Shown here piece after piece: positions 41,355-47,864 of a DNA stretch of 50,601 bases; the stretch's first letter is position 1, and every line of letters starts with the position of its first letter. The stretch lies in assembly GCF_015207105.1 (NCBI RefSeq), contig NZ_JADEXO010000036.1:1-50601 (forward strand). Reading direction: 5' to 3'. A model generated the notes under the pieces. The model did no database searches, was not told the DNA's origin, and saw only the letters and a program-made list of their open reading frames with translations. The position numbers were made by a program, and so were the translations under genes. The DNA comes from a cf. Phormidesmis sp. LEGE 11477 (GTDB lineage Bacteria; Cyanobacteriota; Cyanobacteriia; Phormidesmidales; Phormidesmidaceae).

Positions 41355-42062
41355 ATGAGAGGGATGCAGCGTACGTCACGATTAATCGGTATGAAAATGG
41401 CCAGTGAAAAATACAGCATGTCGTTTACAACAGGCAGCCTGTTTCACCAGGAGTCTATAACAGTGGCTGAACTTTTTCTGAAGCTTCAGGACTGGCGAGC
41501 GGTGCGAGAGGCTGTCTTGGCTGATAATCTTCTGCAGTTTAAGACAGTGAATACGCAAAAGCGGGTTTATCGAGAGATCACGTCGAGGTTGAAAACGCTG
41601 TGCGTTAGCGAAGCCCTTCCTATGGAAAATCGCGCATTGAAGCTGCTTGTACAGGGAACGGTACAAGAGCAAAAGCAAATACTGTGGCTGGCGGTGTGTC
41701 GTCGGTATCGATTTATCGCAGAGTTTGCCAGGGATGTTTTGCGAGAGCGCTATCTCAACTTCCAGCGGGTGATCGCGCACGAGGATTTTGATATTTTTTT
41801 CAATCACAAGGCCGACTGGCACGATGAGCTAGATCGAATCGCCAATGCTACGCGGGTGAAGGCACGTCAGATTCTGTTTAAGATGCTCAAAGAGGCAGAC
41901 TTTTTGGCCTTTGACAATGTGATCAATCCGACGCTGTTGAGCGCTCGGCTGATAGAGGTGATCGCCTCTCAACGTAAAGACGACATTCTATTTTTTCCGG
42001 TATCTCCAGTAGATGTTCGTTTGGCTAGATCGCGCTTAACCGACCGCTATGTAGGAGCCTGA
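41355..42062 (+). CDS. brxA: BREX protein BrxA (DUF1819)
   Basis: BrxA is a small DNA-binding helical protein of type 1 BREX. The protein has KYSMSFTTGSLFHQESITVAELFLKLQDWRAVREAVLADNLLQ, the family N terminus with the TGSLF-x-x-ES element, then LPMENRALKLLVQGTVQEQKQILWLAVCRRYRFIAEFARDVLRERY and the C-terminal RLTDRYVGA. ATG 41355 has GGAA upstream; in-frame ATGs at 41391 and 41397 would remove a poorly conserved leader of 12-14 residues. The stop overlaps the brxB start by one base (TGATG). It is first gene of the BREX operon. Confidence 0.93.
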   Translation: MRGMQRTSRLIGMKMASEKYSMSFTTGSLFHQESITVAELFLKLQDWRAVREAVLADNLLQFKTVNTQKRVYREITSRLKTLCVSEALPMENRALKLLVQGTVQEQKQILWLAVCRRYRFIAEFARDVLRERYLNFQRVIAHEDFDIFFNHKADWHDELDRIANATRVKARQILFKMLKEADFLAFDNVINPTLLSARLIEVIASQRKDDILFFPVSPVDVRLARSRLTDRYVGA

Positions 42063-42673
42063 TGGCTAGGAAAAAGCAGGCAGACCCAATGACGGAACGC
42101 TTTCAGCATTTGACTTCGGTGCTTTCAAGCGATCGTTTTCTCCATAAACAGGGTTTAGGGAATGAAGTTCCTTTCTTCATTTGTCCTTTTGATCCTATCG
42201 ACGCTGTGGCGATGGATCGTACGCGGCAGGCACTGATCAAAAGCTTGAGTCAACAGGGCGTTGAGATCCTTGATATCAGTCTCTACGATCTTTCTATTGA
42301 GCTTTTGCAGGCAAGAGGCATATGGAATCAGCTACTAGAAATGGAGCAGACGGTTAGCAAGGATGAACTCAAAGAATTGTTACAGGGCGTTTTAGACCCG
42401 GAAGCGCATATTGTGCCTGCGATCGCGCAAAAAATGGAGGATGCGACGTTCGATGTGCTTTTTTTATCTGGAATTGGGGAGGTTTTCCCATACATCCGCT
42501 CTCACAATGTGCTCAATAATCTTCAGAGTACGGCTAAGGAGCAGCCCACGGTTTTATTCTTTCCAGGGGCCTATGAGCAGTCAGCGGAATTGGGTGCATC
42601 GCTAAATCTGTTTAAGCTTTTAGAAGATGACAAGTACTACCGCGCCTTTAATATTTACGACTACGAAATCTGA
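42062..42673 (+). CDS. brxB: BREX protein BrxB (DUF1788)
   Basis: BrxB is a core component of type 1 BREX of unclear biochemical role. The 203-residue protein matches DUF1788: ERFQHLTSVLSSDRFLHKQGLGNEVPFFICPFDPIDA near the start, LKELLQGVLDPEAHIVPAIAQKM, FDVLFLSGIGEVFPYIRSHNVLNNLQ and VLFFPGAYEQS. It ends NIYDYEI. The start codon overlaps the brxA stop, indicating translational coupling. brxC begins 27 bp later. Confidence 0.94.
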   Translation: MARKKQADPMTERFQHLTSVLSSDRFLHKQGLGNEVPFFICPFDPIDAVAMDRTRQALIKSLSQQGVEILDISLYDLSIELLQARGIWNQLLEMEQTVSKDELKELLQGVLDPEAHIVPAIAQKMEDATFDVLFLSGIGEVFPYIRSHNVLNNLQSTAKEQPTVLFFPGAYEQSAELGASLNLFKLLEDDKYYRAFNIYDYEI

Positions 42674-42700
42674 GCCCAAACACCCAACTGAAGAGAGCCT

Positions 42701-45700
42701 ATGCAGCTAAGCACTATTTTTGAGAAGCCAGTAGATCGCCCGATTGAAGGAGTGATTAAAGCTGACGATGAAGCGAGCCTGCGGCTAGAGCTAGAAGAAT
42801 ATGTGCTGACCAATGAAGTAGAGCGGCGGCTGGAGTCGTTTTTGGAGGCATATAACCGCTATACCGGGGCGAATGGCGTTTGGGTATCGGGCTTTTTTGG
42901 CTCGGGCAAGTCTCACTTGCTGAAGATGCTGGCGCTGCTGCTAGAAAATCGTGAGATTGATGGCCAGCCTGCGATGGATTGGTTTTTGCCGAAGTGTGAG
43001 GGCAACCCCATGCTAAGGGGCGGGCTGCAAAAGGCGGTGTCGATTCCGGCTAAGAGCATTTTGTTCAATATCGACCAGAAGGCGGACATCATCAGCAAGA
43101 CGGAGTTTGATGCGCTGCTGTCGGTGTTCGTGAAAGTATTCAACGAAATGCGCGGCTACTACGGCAAGCAGGGCTACATCGCTCGGTTTGAGCAAGATCT
43201 AGAGAGCCGAGGACAATATGGCAGCTTCAAGGCAGCGTATAAAGCCGTCGCTAATCACGAGTGGACGTTTGGCAGAGAGCAGTTTTTGCTGGAGAGATCG
43301 AATATTGCGGCGGCTTATGCTCAGGCGACAGGCGAACCTACCTCAGCAGCAGACGGAATTTTGGATCAGTATCGGCAGACGTACCGGGTGTCGATTGAGG
43401 ATTTTGCGGAAGATGTGAAGGCGTATATAGAGAGTCAGGCAAAGGGATTTCGGCTGAATTTCTTTGTAGATGAGGTGGGTCAGTATATTGCCGAGCATGT
43501 GAAGCTGATGACAAATCTGCAAACGATTGCCGAGAGCCTGGCAACCAAGTGTGAGGGGCGGGCCTGGGTAATTGTGACAGCTCAAGAAGACATGGCCACA
43601 GTGATTGGCGATATGAGCCGTCAGCAGGGCAATGATTTTACGAAGATTCAGGCGCGGTTTGCCAACCGGATGAAGCTGACGAGCCAGGATGTGTCGGAGG
43701 TGATTCAGAAGCGGCTGCTAGCGAAAAAGGATGAGGCAGTAGCGCTGCTAGAGCGAACGTATCAGCAGGAGTCGAACAATTTTAAGACGCAGTTTGCGTT
43801 TGCCGATGGCTCGCAGACCTACCGAAGTTTCCAAGACGAGGCGCATTTTGTCCGGTCGTATCCGTTTATTCCGTACCAGTTTGAACTGTTTCAGTCGGCA
43901 ATTCAGCAGCTGTCGCAGCACAGTGCGTTTGAAGGGAAGCACAGCTCGGTAGGTGAGCGCTCGATGCTGGGCGTGTTTCAAGAGGTAGCTGTTTGTATTG
44001 GCGAAAAACCTGTCGGGCAGCTAGCGACGTTTGACCTGATGTTTGAGGGGATTCGCTCTACGCTGAAATCGAGTATTCAAAGTTCAATTTTGCGGGCAGA
44101 GCGGAACTTGGAGCATCCTTTTGCGGTGCGGCTGCTGAAGACGCTGTTTTTGGTGAAGTACGTCAAGGAATTTAAGGGATCGGTGCGGAATTTGTGCGTG
44201 CTGATGTTCGACAGCTTTGAGCAGGATCTGTCGGCGCTGCGAGATGAGGTGCAAGAGGCGCTGAATCTGTTGGAACAGCAAACGTATATTCAGCGGAATG
44301 GTGAGCTGTATGAGTATTTGACTGATGAAGAGAAAGATATAGAAGAAGAGATTAAGGCGACTGAGATAGAAGATAAGGCGATCGCAAAAGAGCTAGAAGA
44401 ACTGATTTTTGATCGGGTAATCAAGCAGCGCAAGATTCGCGATGGTGAGAGCAAGCAAGACTATAGCTACTCTCGCAAAATAGATGATGAGCTAAAGGGG
44501 CGTGAGCACGAGCTATCGATTCATGTGACAACGCCTTTTAATGAGCAGGCTGAGAATGAGCAGGTGCTGAAGATGCAGAGTATGGGTCGCAATGAGCTGC
44601 TAGTGGTGATGCCGCCAAACATCCGGTTTATTGAAGATTTGCGGATGTACAAGAAGACGCAGAAGTATCAGCAGCAAAAGGCGACGACCAGCCAGCAGGA
44701 TATTACCCAGCGGATACTGGCAGATAAGGGGTTTCAAAACCAGGAGCGGTATCGAAAACTGCAAAAGCTAACGCAGACACTGCTGGGCAAGGCCAAGCTA
44801 TTTGTATCGGGGAATGAGCTGAGTGATATCGGTGGAGAGGACGCGCAAAATCGAATTGTCAGCGGATTTCATGAGCTGATTAAGCGGGTGTATCCACAGC
44901 TAAGAATGCTGGGGGGCAATGTCTACACAGAGGCAGAAATTGGTAACTTCTTGGCACATTCTGAGGAGGGTCTGTTTGGCAATGATGCATTGGCACTCTC
45001 AGAACCCGAGCAGGAAGTCCTCTCTACTATTACTGCCAATAGCAGAGGTGTTGTCAGGACGACGGTGAAGTCTCTAGTAGAAAAGTTTGGCCGCAAGCCG
45101 TATGGCTGGAGCCAAGGGGCGGCGCTGTGTATGCTGGCAAAGCTGTGCGCGCGAGGGAAGGTAGAGGTGCGCTCGGATGGGCAGCTACTAGAAGAAGATG
45201 TGCTGAAGCGATCGCTCCAAAATTCTCGTGAGTATGGCAACTTGCTGCTCGATCCGCAGGTAGAGTTTACGCCTGGGCAGATTCGACAGCTCAAGAACTT
45301 TTACGAGGACTTTTTCGATCGGCCCCCGGCGGCGAGTGAGGCCAAGGCGCTGGGGAAAGAGACGAATGAAGCGTTTAAAGAACAAAAACGGAAGCTGTCT
45401 GTGCTAGTGGTGCAGTCCGGGCAGTATCCTTTTTTGAATGCGCTGACGCCTGTAATTGAACAGCTTCAGGAGATTTCGGGCAAGCCCTATACGTGGTATC
45501 TCACGGAGCTAAAGGGGCAGGCGGATGAGCTGTTGGATATGAAGGAGGATGCGATCGCCCCTATTCAACGCTTCATGAACGGCGCTCAAAGGACAATATA
45601 CGACGAGGCCAAGCAGTTTGTACAAGTGCAAAAGCCCAATGCGGCTTACCTAGAAGGTGACGCGCTAGAGCAAATAAACAACATTTTGCTAGACGCGCAG

Positions 45701-46258
45701 TGCTTTAAGGGTGGGCAGATACAGCAGCTTAAAACCTTGTTGACGGCGACGCAGGCGGCGGTGACTGAGAAGATTGAGGCGGAGCGGAACCGGGCAACGG
45801 CTGAAGTCGCTGAGTTGAGGGCTAAGCTGAGTAATATGCCTGAGTTTTCTAACCTTCCTGCTGAGCGGCAGATCCAGCTGGTCGAGCCTTTTGATCGGCA
45901 GGTTGAGAACCTATCTCAGCAGCAGCTAATTTCGCAGATCAACGACGGACTCAGACGGTTTAGAGAGGGGCAGTATTCCCAGCAGCTTACTAAGATGTTG
46001 ACCTGGACACAGGCAGCGCCAGCACCCACTGTACCGGAGCGACCGACGGACCAGACGAACGACTCCACTTACAGAGAGGACGAAGGAGAGAATCCAGTCG
46101 TAGTAGAACCCGTGCCCAGGGTAGTGTCTTCTCGTTCAGTGAAGGTGAGCTTTGATAAGGCATGGTTGGCAGATGAGGCGGATGTGGATCGCTATCTGGC
46201 TGTGATGAGGGATGCGCTACTATCTGAGATTCGCAGCGGGAAGAGGATTCAAATATGA
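42701..46258 (+). CDS. brxC: BREX ATPase BrxC (PglY-like)
   Basis: BrxC is the large AAA+ ATPase of type 1 BREX. The 1185-residue protein begins with TIFEKPVDRPIEGVIKADD, typical of BrxC. Walker A is GFFGSGKS (64-71), and a Walker B-like LNFFVDEVGQYI lies near residue 255. The mid-region contains GERSMLGVFQEVAV and a long helical stretch rich in Glu/Lys (near 545-570). The C-terminal third is coiled-coil-like and ends in a variable Pro/Asn/Glu-rich linker before SVKVSFDKAWLADEADVDRYL. The length is normal. Its stop overlaps the next gene's ATG by four bases (ATGA). Codon use is markedly G-ending. Confidence 0.95.
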   Translation: MQLSTIFEKPVDRPIEGVIKADDEASLRLELEEYVLTNEVERRLESFLEAYNRYTGANGVWVSGFFGSGKSHLLKMLALLLENREIDGQPAMDWFLPKCEGNPMLRGGLQKAVSIPAKSILFNIDQKADIISKTEFDALLSVFVKVFNEMRGYYGKQGYIARFEQDLESRGQYGSFKAAYKAVANHEWTFGREQFLLERSNIAAAYAQATGEPTSAADGILDQYRQTYRVSIEDFAEDVKAYIESQAKGFRLNFFVDEVGQYIAEHVKLMTNLQTIAESLATKCEGRAWVIVTAQEDMATVIGDMSRQQGNDFTKIQARFANRMKLTSQDVSEVIQKRLLAKKDEAVALLERTYQQESNNFKTQFAFADGSQTYRSFQDEAHFVRSYPFIPYQFELFQSAIQQLSQHSAFEGKHSSVGERSMLGVFQEVAVCIGEKPVGQLATFDLMFEGIRSTLKSSIQSSILRAERNLEHPFAVRLLKTLFLVKYVKEFKGSVRNLCVLMFDSFEQDLSALRDEVQEALNLLEQQTYIQRNGELYEYLTDEEKDIEEEIKATEIEDKAIAKELEELIFDRVIKQRKIRDGESKQDYSYSRKIDDELKGREHELSIHVTTPFNEQAENEQVLKMQSMGRNELLVVMPPNIRFIEDLRMYKKTQKYQQQKATTSQQDITQRILADKGFQNQERYRKLQKLTQTLLGKAKLFVSGNELSDIGGEDAQNRIVSGFHELIKRVYPQLRMLGGNVYTEAEIGNFLAHSEEGLFGNDALALSEPEQEVLSTITANSRGVVRTTVKSLVEKFGRKPYGWSQGAALCMLAKLCARGKVEVRSDGQLLEEDVLKRSLQNSREYGNLLLDPQVEFTPGQIRQLKNFYEDFFDRPPAASEAKALGKETNEAFKEQKRKLSVLVVQSGQYPFLNALTPVIEQLQEISGKPYTWYLTELKGQADELLDMKEDAIAPIQRFMNGAQRTIYDEAKQFVQVQKPNAAYLEGDALEQINNILLDAQCFKGGQIQQLKTLLTATQAAVTEKIEAERNRATAEVAELRAKLSNMPEFSNLPAERQIQLVEPFDRQVENLSQQQLISQINDGLRRFREGQYSQQLTKMLTWTQAAPAPTVPERPTDQTNDSTYREDEGENPVVVEPVPRVVSSRSVKVSFDKAWLADEADVDRYLAVMRDALLSEIRSGKRIQI

Positions 46259-47340
46259 TTACGCAGCTCGAACTTACCAACTTCAGCGCGTTCGACCATT
46301 TGAAGATTGACTTCTCGAAGCGGATCAATATTCTTGTGGGCAAGAATGGCACGGGTAAGACGAAGCTGCTGAAGGCGGCGTATGCGGTGGCATCCGGGGG
46401 GCGGGTGCTGCGCGATAAACCGAAGACGACGCATGATGAGCTGCGGGCGTTTTTGAGCGATCGCTTTGTAAGACTGTTTGTCCCTTTAGATCGGCGGCTA
46501 GGGGCTCTGGTGCATACGAATCCGCAAGCGAATGGCTCTGGGGCTAGCGCAGCGGCTCAGATTCAGGCTGTGATGGGGTCGGGCGAGCGAGTGACGATGG
46601 GATTTGGGCGGGATTCGGATGCGATCGCTCTCCCTTCAGACATCAACCACCAAGGCTACCGCGCCAATCCGGTATATATTCCGACCAAAGAGATTATCTC
46701 TTTCATGGAAGGGTTCAACAGTTTATACGAACGATACAATCTCTCTTTTGATCAGACCTATCAGGATATGTATGTGCTGCTAGAGCTACCGAAGCTACGC
46801 AGAGAGAATAGGCACCCCGTAGCAACGCGGGTAATGGAGCAGATAGAAGCGTTTTGCGGCGGGCGGTTTATTTTTCATGGTGGCGGTAAGGTTACCTTCA
46901 ATGCCGTTGGCGGCGCTGAGTATTCGGCGAATTCGATTGCAGAGGGCTTTCGGAAGATGGGCGTGCTGGCGCGTTTGCTGGAAACCGGATCGATTGAGCC
47001 GGGAGTGAACGGTTCGCTGTATTGGGATGAGCCAGAGTCTAATTTGAATCCGAAGCTGATGCGGTTTTTAGTCGAGACACTGTTAGATTTTTCTCGCCAT
47101 GACCAGCAGATCGTGATCGCAACGCATGACTATGTGCTGCTGAAGTGGTTTGATTTGCTGATGGATAAGGCACAAGGGGATGAGATCGCATTTCATACGA
47201 TGTATCGGGATGAGGAGAGCGGCAGGCTACAAGTGGAGACGGTGTATGAGTATTTGGCGGTAAGGGAGAATGCGATTTCATCCACCTATTCTGAGCTGTA
47301 CGACAGTGAGATTGATCGTGCCCTGGGAGGTGCGGTCTAG
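46255..47340 (+). CDS. RecF/OLD/AriA-like AAA ATPase embedded in the BREX operon
   Basis: The 361-residue SMC/ABC-class ATPase starts ITQLELTNFSAFDHLKIDFSKRINILVGKNGTGKTKLL, with Walker A GKNGTGKT at 29-36. The ABC-type Walker B is LYWDEPESNLNP (near 257) and the switch histidine is in QIVIATHDYVLL. Between them is an insert of about 200 residues rather than a coiled coil. It is not a standard BREX component. The 4-bp overlap with brxC and 1-bp overlap with the nuclease-like gene downstream make it part of the operon. Similar ATPases pair with effectors in PARIS, Septu and Rlo-type modules; which of these is nearest cannot be settled here. Confidence 0.85.
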   Translation: MITQLELTNFSAFDHLKIDFSKRINILVGKNGTGKTKLLKAAYAVASGGRVLRDKPKTTHDELRAFLSDRFVRLFVPLDRRLGALVHTNPQANGSGASAAAQIQAVMGSGERVTMGFGRDSDAIALPSDINHQGYRANPVYIPTKEIISFMEGFNSLYERYNLSFDQTYQDMYVLLELPKLRRENRHPVATRVMEQIEAFCGGRFIFHGGGKVTFNAVGGAEYSANSIAEGFRKMGVLARLLETGSIEPGVNGSLYWDEPESNLNPKLMRFLVETLLDFSRHDQQIVIATHDYVLLKWFDLLMDKAQGDEIAFHTMYRDEESGRLQVETVYEYLAVRENAISSTYSELYDSEIDRALGGAV

Positions 47341-47861
47341 TGAAGCTAGTTGAAAGAGATCTAGAGTTTGAGTTTGCGGGTGCTTTGAACGCTTTCAAAT
47401 TTGACGATGGTAGGGCGCAGACAACAAGCAGCCTACAAGCAGTCGACTTTATCGTGGAGTATCCGCACTGCTACCGATTTATAGAAGTCAAAGACCCTGA
47501 TGAGGCGGGTGCCGCTAACGTCAAGGCTTTTGCAGACAAGCTGAAGTCTGGAAGATTAATCCGAAGTTTGGCAGGTAAGTATCGCGATAGTTATTTCTTT
47601 CGAGCGCTGGCAGGCAAGAACACGAAAAAGATTGAATATGTTGTTTTGCTGGCAATGACTGCGTTGGACGATGCGGTGCTGTTGACCAAGCAGGCAGAAC
47701 TGCATCGCTCGATCCCATTGCGTCATCAGCGCTGGGCGCAGGATGCGGCTGCAGTTTGCCTAGTGCTCAATATCAGCCAGTGGAAACGGCTGTATGGAGA
47801 GGAGTCTGTAAGGCGACTAAGCCGTATCGAGTCAGAGATGGCATCACCAGAGGAGGGCTAA
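47340..47861 (+). CDS. small protein with PD-(D/E)XK nuclease signature, partner of the BREX-embedded ATPase
   Basis: I do not recognise a named family. The 173-residue protein starts at GTG 47340, overlapping the ATPase stop (TAGTG). The core is AVDFIVEYPHCYRFIEVKDPDEA, with Asp36 and Glu49-Val50-Lys51 spaced as in PD-(D/E)XK nucleases. The flanking strands are hydrophobic, as that fold needs. The rest is helical and basic (KSGRLIRSLAGKYRDSYFFRAL, LRHQRWAQDAAAVCLVLNISQWKRLYG). A nuclease effector gated by the upstream ATPase is the natural reading but is inference. pglX follows after 3 bp, with its Shine-Dalgarno inside this gene. Confidence 0.75.
   Translation: MKLVERDLEFEFAGALNAFKFDDGRAQTTSSLQAVDFIVEYPHCYRFIEVKDPDEAGAANVKAFADKLKSGRLIRSLAGKYRDSYFFRALAGKNTKKIEYVVLLAMTALDDAVLLTKQAELHRSIPLRHQRWAQDAAAVCLVLNISQWKRLYGEESVRRLSRIESEMASPEEG
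47851..47856 (+). promoter_or_regulatory. strong ribosome binding site for pglX
   Basis: A perfect AGGAGG lies 8 bases before ATG 47865, inside the last codons of the preceding gene. It fixes the start of pglX and is stronger than the sites before other genes in the operon. Confidence 0.75.
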
Positions 47862-47864
47862 GGA

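Noticed and set aside
46255-47861. Classic PARIS (AriA-AriB) system
   Set aside because: The ATPase is AriA-like in general plan, but the partner has an EVK nuclease-type core and does not look like the TOPRIM/DUF4435 AriB, so the name was not applied.
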